DNA from: Bacteroides intestinalis
Lineage (GTDB): Bacteria; Bacteroidota; Bacteroidia; Bacteroidales; Bacteroidaceae
Direction: 5' to 3'
DNA length: 64,000 nucleotides
Assembly: GCF_902364365.1 (NCBI RefSeq)
Contig: NZ_CABJDN010000009.1
Span: forward strand, 261,182-325,181
Shown here one piece after another: positions 24,723 through 34,748 of the stretch (position 1 is its first letter; each line of letters opens with the position of its first letter). Position numbers and translations under genes: made by a program. The notes under the pieces are model-generated. The model saw only the letters and a program-made list of their open reading frames with translations. It did not search any database and was not told the origin of the DNA.

Positions 24723-26405
24723 TTATCGGCGCATTCCGCCGCTGTACTCTGCTTCTTGTAACTCTTCCCGGTATTCCTCCATATTATTCAGCTTTTCGTT
24801 CACGGTTTGCAGGTTGGCATCCAACGAAGCATTATGGTCGTATGGGAAACGATGTTGTGCGACAAGTCCCGCATTAGTAACCGGCCCGATATCTATCATG
24901 TCGGATTCTTTATTATAGCTGACATACAGCACATCACCATTCGGCATTTCAAATGCAGGAATCTTTTGTTGTGTCATGATAGCGAATTGTTCCGCAGCCA
25001 TCTCCTTGGCTACCCCTTTTAATGTATCTCCAGCATGTTCGATACCATAACGCCTGATATGGTCGCGTACTTCCTTTTCCGTGAATTTCAGCATCACTTC
25101 ATAAGTTCCCCCGACACTCCCATTGTACACCACAGCAAAATCCTTGTCCTCAATCAAAAGATTGTCTCCTCGGTTCTGTATGGGAGAAGAATAAGTATAT
25201 TCTTCGTTAATGCCGTTACCGTCATAATACTCCTTGGCGAGAGTCAGCAGTCCTTCGTAGTCCCCCTTATCCTTGAATGCGTCCAACCGCATCGTGTCAT
25301 CGGTAAGCTGAAGATAGGCCACGGAAGAATAATACACTTTTTCTTTCGGTGCTACTGTTTGCTCTTCATCAATGTTCTGCTCCAATTCCAGTGCAATCTT
25401 ATCCACCTTTTGGGTAATCAGAGAAGCCGCTCTTTTCACATCCAACAGAGTTGTCTTGATGAATTGTGGCGATTCCTTCAATTCGTCGAGCCATCCTTTG
25501 AGGTAGGCACAACTGTCCTCTTTTATATGTTTCGTCATGCCGTAACGTTGGGCAACCAATGCGCTGCCTAACTCGGCTACCAATTCTTCGCGCGCATACT
25601 CTGCCGAGCCGAAAGTTGTCGGCTTGATACGGTCGAGAACTCCTTCCGCACCGGTCGAGTGTGTCATCTCATGGAATAGTGTTCCATAGAACGCCTCTCC
25701 AGATTTGAACTGTTCCTTTTCCGGCACAACGATTTCATTTCTCGATATAGAGTAGTAAGCGTTATCCTGATGCTGTGGTTTGATCGGACAAATCCACAGA
25801 TTGTCCTTTATCAGCGCATCGACGGGAGCGAAGCTGAAATACTCTCCGTTCTCAATCTTCGGTAGCGAATACTCCTTTTCGAGTTTTTGCCACAGCTCCG
25901 GTCTTGCCTCCTGCAAGTTGGTCTGTGCCACGTTAAAGACTCGGAATACCTGCATCTTAGGATAAACATTGTATTCCTTCTTCTCGTTATCAGATAGTTT
26001 TTTGTAGTCATCATACTTAATCTTCTCACCAGAATCCTTGTGTATGCAGGTGAATGTAGTCAGCATGATTGGGAATGATTTCTCTCCACGAAGTACAGAA
26101 ACACGAGGTTTCTCCTGATTGTCCTTATCGGATTTGTTGAGCCGTTGTACACACTCAAAAGTGCAGAAGCGCGGAATCTTGTAACCTTCCTTTTCACAAT
26201 GTATAAGCAACATAATGGCATTCATGCCATTATACTCGCGTCCGGAAAGATTGCAGGGCCATTGTAACGCTTCTTCTGTGAACCATGGCTTTCTCCAATC
26301 CTTACGGATACTCTCGATTTTCTCAATCATCATTTCAGCGAAGAGGTCTAATGCTTTATCTTCGCTGTTCGGCCCGTCCGTGTGCTGTTTTTTATATCCG
26401 GCCAT
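24723..26405 (-). CDS. ardC: ArdC-type antirestriction protein with zincin domain
   Basis: ArdC proteins protect incoming single-stranded DNA from restriction. The N-terminus (residues about 15-150) is the ssDNA-binding domain (WRKPWFTEEALQWPCNL, YNGMNAIMLL). The metallopeptidase-like part carries FHEMTHSTGAEG (HExxH near residues 244-248), followed by YAREELVAELGSALV, providing the third ligand region. Beyond residue 320 a long extension (to 560 aa), richer in charged residues, is not part of minimal ArdC and includes an LPD-like domain. It is the last gene of the long leftward transfer operon. Confidence 0.85.
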   Translation of the reverse strand: MAGYKKQHTDGPNSEDKALDLFAEMMIEKIESIRKDWRKPWFTEEALQWPCNLSGREYNGMNAIMLLIHCEKEGYKIPRFCTFECVQRLNKSDKDNQEKPRVSVLRGEKSFPIMLTTFTCIHKDSGEKIKYDDYKKLSDNEKKEYNVYPKMQVFRVFNVAQTNLQEARPELWQKLEKEYSLPKIENGEYFSFAPVDALIKDNLWICPIKPQHQDNAYYSISRNEIVVPEKEQFKSGEAFYGTLFHEMTHSTGAEGVLDRIKPTTFGSAEYAREELVAELGSALVAQRYGMTKHIKEDSCAYLKGWLDELKESPQFIKTTLLDVKRAASLITQKVDKIALELEQNIDEEQTVAPKEKVYYSSVAYLQLTDDTMRLDAFKDKGDYEGLLTLAKEYYDGNGINEEYTYSSPIQNRGDNLLIEDKDFAVVYNGSVGGTYEVMLKFTEKEVRDHIRRYGIEHAGDTLKGVAKEMAAEQFAIMTQQKIPAFEMPNGDVLYVSYNKESDMIDIGPVTNAGLVAQHRFPYDHNASLDANLQTVNEKLNNMEEYREELQEAEYSGGMRR

Positions 26406-26410
26406 ATCCT

Positions 26411-27022
26411 TTACTGATTGGAATTAGACGAATCTGCTACATACTGTACAAGTTCTTCCACCTTGCATGAAACATTCAGCTTTCCGTTATATGCCGAAAG
26501 GGATATTTCACCTTTGGCATCCACTCGCACGCCCGGCTGTAACCATGCTTCGCGTTCTTTGCCAAAACAGAAAAAACGTACCCATTGGTATTCAAAGCCA
26601 TCCTCTACTTTCTCCGTACTGAATGCCGAAAACATTGTGTAAGGCTGGTCTTTCTTATCCCTTTTTTCCTCGATATGCTGCCCGACCTTACCTCGAAATA
26701 CTAATTCGCCCTTGACCGTATCTTTCGCATCTGCCGTAGCTGTACGAATTTCGTTAATAAAAAGATTGAAATAAAGTTTGTCACCACGGTGTTTGAGATA
26801 CATTGTCCCCGAAACCTCGATGCGGGAACCATTTCGATATTTGGAAACCTCCTTTCCGGCAGTATCTTTGCTGACATCCACCTCAATAGGCATAGTCTTC
26901 CCGTCAGTGTCAGGGATCATTACTCGAAGAGGAAAAACCAGGAACGTTTTCCCTTCCTTATTGGTGCGTATCGACGCATCACGTCCGATAACGCCACATA
27001 CCGTAACATTACATTTTATCAT
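26411..27022 (-). CDS. Double OB-fold, SSB-like protein
   Basis: A 203-aa protein with two SSB-like repeats: CNVTVCGVIGRDASIRTN with SRIEVSGTMYLKHRG in the first half, and LVFRGKVGQHIEEKRDKKD with WVRFFCFGKEREAWLQPG and VDAKGEISLSAYNGK in the second. It would bind single-stranded DNA, perhaps with the ArdC protein encoded 5 bp downstream. It is distinct from the single-domain SSB at 7915-8295. Family assignment is by fold pattern. Confidence 0.75.
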   Translation of the reverse strand: MIKCNVTVCGVIGRDASIRTNKEGKTFLVFPLRVMIPDTDGKTMPIEVDVSKDTAGKEVSKYRNGSRIEVSGTMYLKHRGDKLYFNLFINEIRTATADAKDTVKGELVFRGKVGQHIEEKRDKKDQPYTMFSAFSTEKVEDGFEYQWVRFFCFGKEREAWLQPGVRVDAKGEISLSAYNGKLNVSCKVEELVQYVADSSNSNQ

Positions 27023-27104
27023 TTCTATTGTCTTTTAATGTGATACATAATCACCCGACAACTGTGTTGCCATGATTTGTTGTTGAACTGCTAAATCATT
27101 GCTC

Positions 27105-27281
27105 TTAATCGGGTGCTCGTATCATTGCCCAGATCAGCCATCCGGCAAGGAACAGTTGAACGCTCACGATAATGAGCGTTGCTACCCAGCCGAAGAGTTG
27201 GTAGCAGAGCAGGACATACAAGGCAAGGTAGGACAGTCCGAACAGACATCTGCATAGCTGTATCATCACGCATTTTACCAT
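27105..27281 (-). CDS. Small two-helix membrane protein, 58 aa
   Basis: The minus strand encodes MVKCVMIQLCRCLFGLSYLA, then a helix through LLCYQLFGWVATLIIV and a final FLAGWLIWAMIRAPD. Two hydrophobic segments and start/stop spacing of 12 bp to the upstream operon gene support a real gene. The overlapping frame on the same strand (27091-27273) is not hydrophobic and looks like a shadow. Function unknown, perhaps a small component of the mating channel. Confidence 0.6.
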   Translation of the reverse strand: MVKCVMIQLCRCLFGLSYLALYVLLCYQLFGWVATLIIVSVQLFLAGWLIWAMIRAPD

Positions 27282-27293
27282 ATCGCCACGCTT

Positions 27294-28850
27294 CTATCTT
27301 TTTAGGTTCTCTGTCTGTCCCTGCTGTTGGGACATCCCTTGTTCAAAATTCTGTGAAGCCGCTTCCGAGAGGATAACCGTATTCAGCATACCGGTTACAC
27401 GTATCCTTTTGGCTTCTTCTGTGAGAGTATTGTTATTCAGTGTTGCCGACAGACGGCTTAACTCCGCAGTAGTCAACTCACGTGACATGCGCAGTTCTCC
27501 ATTGTTCACTCGCAGAATAGCCTTTCCATTTTCACTGATTGCCAGTTCGCAGTTTTTCATGCCCGGTAATAATGATTTCAGATTGATGCGTCCACTATCC
27601 ATTTGTTTGGATATGGCAGTCTTTTGCTCCTCCTCGTTCTTGTTGTCGATTTGTACGGCCAATAGCATAAGGGAACTAAAGGCTGTCATCGCCATCTCTA
27701 CTATAGGGTCATTGCATCCTGACATTCCCACACCGCTATCCTCTGACGAAAGCAACTTCTTCATCCATCCGTCGGGCGAAAGGTTTTTGCCGGCGGCATT
27801 CTCTTCTGTTCCTTTATATCGGGTGAGCAGGCTGTTCCCGTTGTACAACACTTCCAATTTGATATTACCTTTCTGTGCGATTTCAGTCAGATAAGCCGCA
27901 GGGTCGATGTCACGCTTTGTTCCGTCTGCATAGAAGTTTGTCACGCCGAAATGTAGATGTTCGCCCGTTGTACGTGTACCTGTGTTGCCCGATGTGCCGA
28001 GCTTCCCACCGGCTTGTACTACATCACCGACCTTTACAGTAACCTCCTTAAGGTGCATATAAGTACATTGTACCTTGCTGCCATCCGTTCTGGTATATTC
28101 CACAGTCAGCGATTTTCCACCGGGCGTGTTCTTATTCTGATTCACAGCCACCACCTTCCCGTTGTTCTCAGTAGCCAGTACCGCATCGCCATTGCAACGG
28201 ATATCAATTCCCTTGTGCATCTGTTGTTTCGTGTTGTCCATCGGATCTTGCCGCATACCGAAAGGCGAGGTAACAAAAAGAAACTCTTCACGCTCTACCG
28301 GGAATGAGTACTTCGCACCATACTCTGAATTTTCAGACGTTCGGAGAGGATTATGTTCCGTACCGAACCGCTTACCCTGTGTCTCCATTTCCTGCATCAC
28401 CAGTTTGTCATACTGCTGTAAGCCATTTTGCTCTATAATCCGTTGCAGACTCTCGGCATATTCTCCGCCTGTGGCATAACCGGCCTGTTCGATATTTTGT
28501 GTCCAACCCTTGTAATCGTCGGGCGAAAGTGCAAAACATTGGGCATAGCGGCTGTTTTCTTTTAAAAAACGGGAGTGGTGTTCGTATGAATCACCCACAC
28601 TGTCATAACTGCAAAACTTCTCATTCGGCTTATCGTCAGTATATATACCATACCTTCCTCCTTCGGCAATCCATGCAGGCGTAGCCTTGATGCCAAAATG
28701 ATTGTTCTCGTTTTGCGCCAAACGGCTTTGCCCGTTGGAACTTTCCAGTATGCCTTGTGCCAACGTCACGGATGCGGGGATTCCGTACCGGCGCATCTGC
28801 TCCATAGCATACTCTGCATATTTCATTGCGTATTGTTGGTTCTTGCTCAT
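27294..28850 (-). CDS. Two-domain cell-wall hydrolase: glucosaminidase plus M23 peptidase
   Basis: Residues about 5-150 form a FlgJ-type glucosaminidase domain (GIPASVTLAQGILESSNGQS with the catalytic Glu, then NNHFGIK and FCSYDSVGDSYEHHSRFL). Residues about 200-330 are an M23 endopeptidase (VTSPFGMRQDPM, MHKGIDIR with HxxxD, YMHLKEV, and TTGEHLHFGV with HxH). The remaining 190 residues are a charged tail of unknown role. Such enzymes open the peptidoglycan for the conjugation machinery. No signal peptide is visible, so it may be exported by the transfer apparatus. Part of the leftward operon. Confidence 0.9.
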   Translation of the reverse strand: MSKNQQYAMKYAEYAMEQMRRYGIPASVTLAQGILESSNGQSRLAQNENNHFGIKATPAWIAEGGRYGIYTDDKPNEKFCSYDSVGDSYEHHSRFLKENSRYAQCFALSPDDYKGWTQNIEQAGYATGGEYAESLQRIIEQNGLQQYDKLVMQEMETQGKRFGTEHNPLRTSENSEYGAKYSFPVEREEFLFVTSPFGMRQDPMDNTKQQMHKGIDIRCNGDAVLATENNGKVVAVNQNKNTPGGKSLTVEYTRTDGSKVQCTYMHLKEVTVKVGDVVQAGGKLGTSGNTGTRTTGEHLHFGVTNFYADGTKRDIDPAAYLTEIAQKGNIKLEVLYNGNSLLTRYKGTEENAAGKNLSPDGWMKKLLSSEDSGVGMSGCNDPIVEMAMTAFSSLMLLAVQIDNKNEEEQKTAISKQMDSGRINLKSLLPGMKNCELAISENGKAILRVNNGELRMSRELTTAELSRLSATLNNNTLTEEAKRIRVTGMLNTVILSEAASQNFEQGMSQQQGQTENLKR

Positions 28851-28861
28851 TTCCTTACTCC

Positions 28862-31111
28862 TTATCTATGAAAACCTCTGTGTGTTTCTTGTTCCTCCAT
28901 GTCACTTATAGCAACCCGTGCCCCGGCACGGACGAGCTTAGACAGATAGTTGTCGAGCTGCTCCGTTGAAAATTCCGTTGAAGCCGTAATGTCCCCTTCC
29001 GGATACTCTTTTAGGGTTATGCCCAATATCTTTGCACCCTGTACCGCATCTTCGTTATAGAGCCGATAACCATCTTTCGTGCGAAGCAGTTGCAAGGCAT
29101 CGGGATGATTCGCTTTAAGTTTGTCCCACAACTGCCGTTCCGGTGAAATACCCTTGTTGTCTGATTCCGTCCGTTCCTGCGCTACCGTTTCTATCGGCCA
29201 CAACTCTGCTTCTTTCTGTTGTTTCTCTCCGGTGTGTGCCTCCTGCGATTGTCCTTTTTGTAGTACGTCTGCGAATAAGGTAGCTGCCAAATGACGTTTG
29301 TAGCTGTCACGCTCTTCCGCTATCCACATCCGCTGCCACTGTTGCGGAGTGACACTTCGGGCAGGCTGTTTCTGCCCATCAATAGTTGCGACGCATTGTA
29401 TGCCGTCTTGTTTGGTTTTGAAAACCGAAACACGCTGGATACGGTTCAAGTCTATTTCCGGCATTTCGCTGCTGAACAAATCCACCTTCAGGTCAGGTTT
29501 GACCTCGGCCAGCGCATAATACTTGTGCGCCAGTTCCATCCGAACCTTACCGATGTTATCCATTGCTTGCTTGAGTGTTGAAAAGAAGCGGTTTATATCT
29601 TCTTTATCAGGATAGATGCTATATCCGCTCTTATTTTCGGGTTTGATATAAAGTGCCCATCGTTTCTTATCATCTTGAATCATCTCTACGTGGTCAAATC
29701 CGATCTCATTCGCCTGTTTGACCGCTGACGCCACGTCCAGTGTGGAGAGCTTCTCCATTGCCCAATTCTTCAGCCGGGCCAGCATAATTATCTTCTCGGC
29801 AAAATAACTGTCATCGGGTCGATAACCTAATGCACCATCCGTATTGTAGAAGCGTACCTGCTCGATTCCATCTTTCTGCAACGCTCGCATGATACGTCCC
29901 TTGTTCATTCCCGGTATCTCGTTATCTGCCTCTGTAGAAGCCCCTGCTGGAAGAATTACATCTGCGGTTTTTGCCTGTGGGTCAATAACAAGCACAATTT
30001 TTTTCGTTTCTTTATCCGGATGCTGCCGAATCTCGTTCGACACAAAATAATGTTTGGGCATTTGCTCCTGCATGGTTGAAGTGTCTCGCCGGTTGCGCAT
30101 GGTGGCGTATTCGATTTTCTCGCCCCGTTCCGCTTTATTGATTACTTCGATGGCATTGTTTACGTCACTTTCGAGAGCGTCCATCAAGTTCGGGTTCTCT
30201 TTTAGCTCCCGGCACCAGTATTCCACTGTCTTCAGACTTTCTTCAGACAACCGTGCTGGCAACCCCAGTTCCAACATTTTAATCCCTGAAGCCAGTTCCA
30301 CTACCAACCGTTCCTGTCTGACAGCATCCTCCGAAGGAGCCACACCGTTCTTCATCACCATACCTTCACGCGCTAATCGTTGTTGGTGTCCGGTAGCACT
30401 CACGATTTGCCGCAAGGCTTCCTGTATATAGTCGTGATAATGTCTGAACTCTCTTTGTCGCGGCATATAGACCGCATCCTTATCTGTTTCGTAGTGGGGT
30501 ACACCGCTTCCATCCAAACGAACAGGCACAAGGTTGTCTCGCATCCTCAGTAGGAAGTCGTTGAATTGAATATGCAACCGTCGGTTGTCAGCTTCCGTAT
30601 ATCCTCTTTCCACTGCACTTCCATACCGCCGCAACGTCGTTTCGTATCGCTCCTTATCCACGTAGGGTAGTGTCGTCTGGTCAATGTTGAACAAAGTGCG
30701 AATTTCACGGTTATGTACACCTTTATATAATTTTTGTTCCTCTTCATACAGTTTCATGTAGTCATCACGACTGATAACCTGTTCTGGATTATTGCGGTGA
30801 ACGTACTTGTTCCAATTATAAAACAAAAATGGAACGCCTTGCTCATTCTCACGCACCGAGGCTCCTTGTGCCTTGGCATCGCTGAATAGCGTGAACTGGT
30901 TGGTTTTGCATCCATTTTTATCAGAATGCAGCGTCATGAATAGTGCATTGAATGCGCTGACAGAAACACCCTTTGGATAGAAGCGCGGGTATCCCTTTCC
31001 TGATGCGTTGAGCCAGTGTCCACCGGCATTCGAGGCTTCACTCAAAGCCGTAGAAAGCAAGGTGATTTGTTTTTCCTCGGCTTTCTTTTCGATTTGCGAT
31101 TTTTCTTTCAT
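28862..31111 (-). CDS. Large DNA-processing protein with ArdC-like N-terminal domain, 749 aa
   Basis: The N-terminal third (ASNAGGHWLNASGKGYPRF, AFNALFMTLHSD, VPFLFYNWNKYVHRNN) resembles the ssDNA-binding part of ArdC-type and LPD polyproteins. The C-terminus (DLNRIQRVSVFKTKQDGIQC, RSVTPQQWQRMWIAEERDSY, HLAATLFADVL) is the DUF3945/LPD-like module that also occurs in other genes of this operon. No protease HExxH is present. It may be injected with the DNA or coat it in the recipient. Function inferred from the domain types only. Confidence 0.65.
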   Translation of the reverse strand: MKEKSQIEKKAEEKQITLLSTALSEASNAGGHWLNASGKGYPRFYPKGVSVSAFNALFMTLHSDKNGCKTNQFTLFSDAKAQGASVRENEQGVPFLFYNWNKYVHRNNPEQVISRDDYMKLYEEEQKLYKGVHNREIRTLFNIDQTTLPYVDKERYETTLRRYGSAVERGYTEADNRRLHIQFNDFLLRMRDNLVPVRLDGSGVPHYETDKDAVYMPRQREFRHYHDYIQEALRQIVSATGHQQRLAREGMVMKNGVAPSEDAVRQERLVVELASGIKMLELGLPARLSEESLKTVEYWCRELKENPNLMDALESDVNNAIEVINKAERGEKIEYATMRNRRDTSTMQEQMPKHYFVSNEIRQHPDKETKKIVLVIDPQAKTADVILPAGASTEADNEIPGMNKGRIMRALQKDGIEQVRFYNTDGALGYRPDDSYFAEKIIMLARLKNWAMEKLSTLDVASAVKQANEIGFDHVEMIQDDKKRWALYIKPENKSGYSIYPDKEDINRFFSTLKQAMDNIGKVRMELAHKYYALAEVKPDLKVDLFSSEMPEIDLNRIQRVSVFKTKQDGIQCVATIDGQKQPARSVTPQQWQRMWIAEERDSYKRHLAATLFADVLQKGQSQEAHTGEKQQKEAELWPIETVAQERTESDNKGISPERQLWDKLKANHPDALQLLRTKDGYRLYNEDAVQGAKILGITLKEYPEGDITASTEFSTEQLDNYLSKLVRAGARVAISDMEEQETHRGFHR

Positions 31112-31130
31112 CGTTTATTTGATTATAGGA

Positions 31131-32915
31131 TTATTGAATACCCCGTGGGCGCACGATGGTTTCCAGTTTTCCGTCCTCATAATTCCGTGCGGCAGCCTGG
31201 CGAAGCTGGTCGTTCTTGGCAAGGACAGCATTTGCCAGCGTGTTCAAAGGCAATGCCCCGGTACGGTAGGCTTCTGCTACAATCGGTGACAACTGGATGG
31301 TACACGGTACTCGGTCTATCGTGGCAATCAACGTACTATCTTGCAATACAGGGTTTACTATACGTGGGTTCAGAGTTTCATTTGTATAGCGTCGGTACTG
31401 CACATTGTTCTCATTTGTTACGTTCAGTTTTCCCTCTGTTCGTTCTTTCAAGGCTTCGTGTCCTGCCTTATTCAACAAGTTCATACCTCCCAGGCCTATC
31501 AGGAGCATTTTCAGCAACGGGTTACGCACAAACATACCCGCCACAATGCTCGCTATCGGTAACATATTGTCTTCCAAATGCAATGATTCTGTCTTGCCTG
31601 TGAATATTCCCAGTAGAACATCAGGGAGCATGGCCATTACATAACCGAGATTGCCTGTGATATTACCTATGCCATCCAGTCCCAGCATACCAAGCAGTCC
31701 GCCCCAACCGTTTCCCTGTGCTACTTGCGCACTTTGTATCGTTTGTACATGTTGTTCCGCATCATTGGCAGGAACAACAGTTTCATGCTTCTCTTCTTTC
31801 ATAATTTCATCCTGTTCTGTCCTGACCATTTTCGCTTTGTCACATTGTTCCAAAGACTGCAAGTAGGCTTCTTCCTGTCCGGGAGCAACAACAATCGGCA
31901 CATCCTTGTACCGTTCCTCATATTTCTGTTCTTCCTTGCTCTGTACATTCGGCCACAATAAACCGCTATTCTGGTTTTGTGTCCATTCCATGAAGCCAAA
32001 GTCCATGACAGGGATTTTCTTTTTCAGTTGCTTGTTGTCTGTACCAATCGCCGTGTTCTCTTTGATTTGTATTTGGGCTGCCTCTTTGCGAAAATCGTCG
32101 AATACGTTTCTGTCTCTGCCGAACACTCCTTTACTGATGCACTGTTCTACTGAAAGGGTATCAGGCTTCTTGCCTTCAAAATGATTGGTGATGGCTGCAA
32201 TAGCCACATCTGCACCGGTAAACTTTGCCAGTGTCGTCCATGAACCAGTACCACCCATCATCAGGGTATCTGCGGCTGTGCCCAACATCCATCCCGTACC
32301 TTTTTCCCATCTGTTCGGGCGGTAAGCTGCTTCGCCTCGTGCCTCTATTTCATCGGTCAGCGGTGAACGGCTTAACGTCTGCGATAATCCCAGCAGACTC
32401 GATTCGGCAGCCTTTCGGATGATGTAGTCAGCGGAAGACTTGGGCATACGTTCTTTCACCAACCGGTCAATCATCAGTTCCTCTATTCGGTGGTCCATAT
32501 AGGCATAGGCGAGGTCACAACCGAGCTGTTCTGACAACTCATTGTAACGTGCCCTTCCGATTTCCTGCACGACGGTATCCCGCCACTGCCCGGCCATATA
32601 CGCAAGGTCTTGCTGCATTTCCTCGGAACCGGTAATCTCCGTCTTGCACATCTCGATATAGTCCTCTGTTGTTTTGGAGTTCCATTCGCCTGTGACCTTG
32701 AGTGCTTGATAGGGGTCGCTCATTGGTTGTGCCGAAGATGCCATCATACTGAGAATACCACCTAAAGAGGTGGAATATTCTTTCATTTCCTCTCCCTGAT
32801 TCCGTATGAGGTCAGTCCGCGTTTTTGACATGATGGGTGCGATATGGCAGTTGAAATAGTCGTTCACGAGGCGTTCCATTTCTGCAAACCGTCCGCTATG
32901 CTTGATTCCGTCCAT
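31131..32915 (-). CDS. Conjugation-associated protein with hydrophobic centre, 594 aa
   Basis: A long helical protein. The first 200 residues are soluble (MERLVNDYFNCHIAPIMSKT). The middle holds Gly/Ala-rich hydrophobic segments (GWMLGTAADTLMMGGTGSWT, and GIGNITGNLGYVMAMLPDVL with IASIVAGMFVRNPLLKMLLI). The C-terminal 100 residues look globular (VPCTIQLSPIVAEAYRTGAL). Membrane association in the mating complex is likely from position and hydrophobicity. I do not recognise a named family. Confidence 0.6.
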   Translation of the reverse strand: MDGIKHSGRFAEMERLVNDYFNCHIAPIMSKTRTDLIRNQGEEMKEYSTSLGGILSMMASSAQPMSDPYQALKVTGEWNSKTTEDYIEMCKTEITGSEEMQQDLAYMAGQWRDTVVQEIGRARYNELSEQLGCDLAYAYMDHRIEELMIDRLVKERMPKSSADYIIRKAAESSLLGLSQTLSRSPLTDEIEARGEAAYRPNRWEKGTGWMLGTAADTLMMGGTGSWTTLAKFTGADVAIAAITNHFEGKKPDTLSVEQCISKGVFGRDRNVFDDFRKEAAQIQIKENTAIGTDNKQLKKKIPVMDFGFMEWTQNQNSGLLWPNVQSKEEQKYEERYKDVPIVVAPGQEEAYLQSLEQCDKAKMVRTEQDEIMKEEKHETVVPANDAEQHVQTIQSAQVAQGNGWGGLLGMLGLDGIGNITGNLGYVMAMLPDVLLGIFTGKTESLHLEDNMLPIASIVAGMFVRNPLLKMLLIGLGGMNLLNKAGHEALKERTEGKLNVTNENNVQYRRYTNETLNPRIVNPVLQDSTLIATIDRVPCTIQLSPIVAEAYRTGALPLNTLANAVLAKNDQLRQAAARNYEDGKLETIVRPRGIQ

Positions 32916-32929
32916 AGTGTATTATATGT

Positions 32930-34065
32930 TTATCCTATTCTATTCATTAATAATTGCTCTTTTGTCTGCTCGATGGCGTTGTGGTAAATTTCCATCTGTT
33001 TGGGATAAAACTCTTCCAGCCATACATCCTTCTCGATGTTGTCGTGAATGAAGCGTATCGCTTGTTCTCGCTCAATCTCCACCGATGCTTCGCCCTCTTC
33101 CCGGTTATTGAACCATGCTTTCGTCCACCAGCGCACACCGGCCCGGTCAGGATATACCGTGACTGCTCTCGGTATGTCAAAGCTCTGGATGTCTATGTCT
33201 AATTCTGCCAGTGGGTCAATGATACCACTATGGGTCAGGGCTTCGTCGTAGAGTTTTTTTTTACATCATCGCCCATCGTCGATAAGTACACGCCATGCCG
33301 TAGGGCAAGGTAATGCAGGAAGTCCGCAATGAGTAGGTTCTGCACCTTACAAGCAAGCGGCATTGCTTTATGTCCCAGTCCGAGTGGGTTGGATATACTT
33401 GGCATATTTTCATAGAAATATTCTTTGACTGCTCCCATTGTAAAGACATGGCGGAGTGACTGCTCCGTATGTGGAGGAAGTCGGTATGCACCACGCTGTA
33501 AGTCTTCCATGTAGTAGGGCAGGAAACGTAGCATCAATTCCTCTATTTCCTGTCTGTCCTGCTCGTAATCGGTGGTCAGTGCCATCTCCATGTTGGGAGA
33601 TGTTGCCGCTTCGCCTCCATCAGCATGACACAATGCTTGGATATTCCCATACAGCATGGTTAGAAATTCCAGCGGATTCAGTTCCTCACCCTTGAAGCGT
33701 ATCCCGATATGCAGCTTGTCACCGCTTAAAGCTACAGTCTGTCCGGCCTTGACACGCTGTCCGAACTGGGCGAAGACATTTGACAAATGCCCATAGGTCA
33801 CTTCATACTCCCCATAGCGTATAGTTTGGCAGATGCCGAGTATAGGGTCATTGCCTATACCTGACACGATACCGCTGGCGACAGCCGCCAGCGTGTAGCA
33901 CCGTACATCGAAGTCGATGCCATGATGAAAATATGTTTTGCCCGTTGTCGGATCGGTTTGTTCGCCATAGCCGAGCGATAGTTTCACATCCTTGCCCTTC
34001 CGTTCTTCAAAAGGCATACAGTATCCACTTTCGGATTGCAGGATCATTTCTTCTGTATATTTCAT
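32930..34065 (-). pseudogene. LytM/M23-like protein split by a -1 frameshift at an A9 run
   Basis: The first frame (34065-33235, 276 aa) contains a degenerate M23 fold: FHHGIDFDV keeps HxxxD and VTYGHLSNV is present, but the usual HxH is DKLHIGI, lacking one zinc-ligand His. It stops shortly after a run of nine A (plus-strand T run 33254-33262). With one extra A, translation continues KKKLYDEALTHSGIIDPLAE for about 100 more residues to the stop at 32930, which otherwise has no good start. The A AAA AAC heptamer is a classic -1 slippery site. Sequencing error, pseudogene and programmed frameshift are all possible. Confidence 0.7.
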
Positions 34066-34091
34066 TATGTGATTATATTTGATTCTTATTC

Positions 34092-34736
34092 TTATCTTTT
34101 CATCCCCCCGCTATTCGTCTGTTCTTCAACGGGAAGAGCGGGTGTCTGTATTCGTTGTATGCTTCTCGTATCAGGTGTGCGGAAAATACCGGCATTGTTA
34201 CCGATAAGCATCATGCCGAGAAATGCACCGGCAATCTTGCCCAGCCAGCCGAAGCGTCCGAATATAAGAAATGCTGCTGCGACCAGTCCCGCTATACTCA
34301 ATCCCGACACGTTACCCTGTCCGAGATTACGGAAAAAGTTACCGAACATATCGGAAACTCCGCCATTGGAGACTTGCCGTAGAAAATTCGATACTCCACC
34401 CAGTTTTGAGTCTATGCCGGCTACCGTACCGCTGACGGAACCGACTGCTTCTCCGGCTTTGCTTGTCAGTTCTCGCACACCGTCCGCTGCATCTGCAAGG
34501 GTATCCGTAGCCGATTTCCCTATGACCGCATCGCTTACGATATGTACCACGCTCTTATCTGTGGTTAGTTTCTCCCAACCCACATAACCGACTGCACCGC
34601 CGATGGCTGCGGTCTTGACGGCTTGTCCTGTGCCCCGTAAGGTTTGTGAAGGATGCAGTGCAGCATGTCCCATACTTCTTCCGGTAGCTTTTGCTGCTTT
34701 GCCGCCATATTTTAATATTGAATCCCAAATTCCCAT
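34092..34736 (-). CDS. Gly/Ala-rich membrane protein, 214 aa
   Basis: Begins MGIWDSILKYGGKAAKATGR. A hydrophobic pair of helices is at residues about 140-180 (GLSIAGLVAAAFLIFGRFGW and KIAGAFLGMMLIGN), preceded by a long amphipathic Gly/Ala/Ser region (ADGVRELTSKAGEAVGSVSG). Twelve bp separate it from the next upstream operon gene. Probably a structural part of the mating channel; no family recognised. Confidence 0.6.
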   Translation of the reverse strand: MGIWDSILKYGGKAAKATGRSMGHAALHPSQTLRGTGQAVKTAAIGGAVGYVGWEKLTTDKSVVHIVSDAVIGKSATDTLADAADGVRELTSKAGEAVGSVSGTVAGIDSKLGGVSNFLRQVSNGGVSDMFGNFFRNLGQGNVSGLSIAGLVAAAFLIFGRFGWLGKIAGAFLGMMLIGNNAGIFRTPDTRSIQRIQTPALPVEEQTNSGGMKR

Positions 34737-34748
34737 ATCATTACATTT

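Noticed and set aside
27091..27273. Minus-strand 60-aa frame with Arg/Cys-rich sequence.
   Set aside because: It overlaps the more convincing two-helix membrane protein in another phase and has no hydrophobic or conserved pattern.
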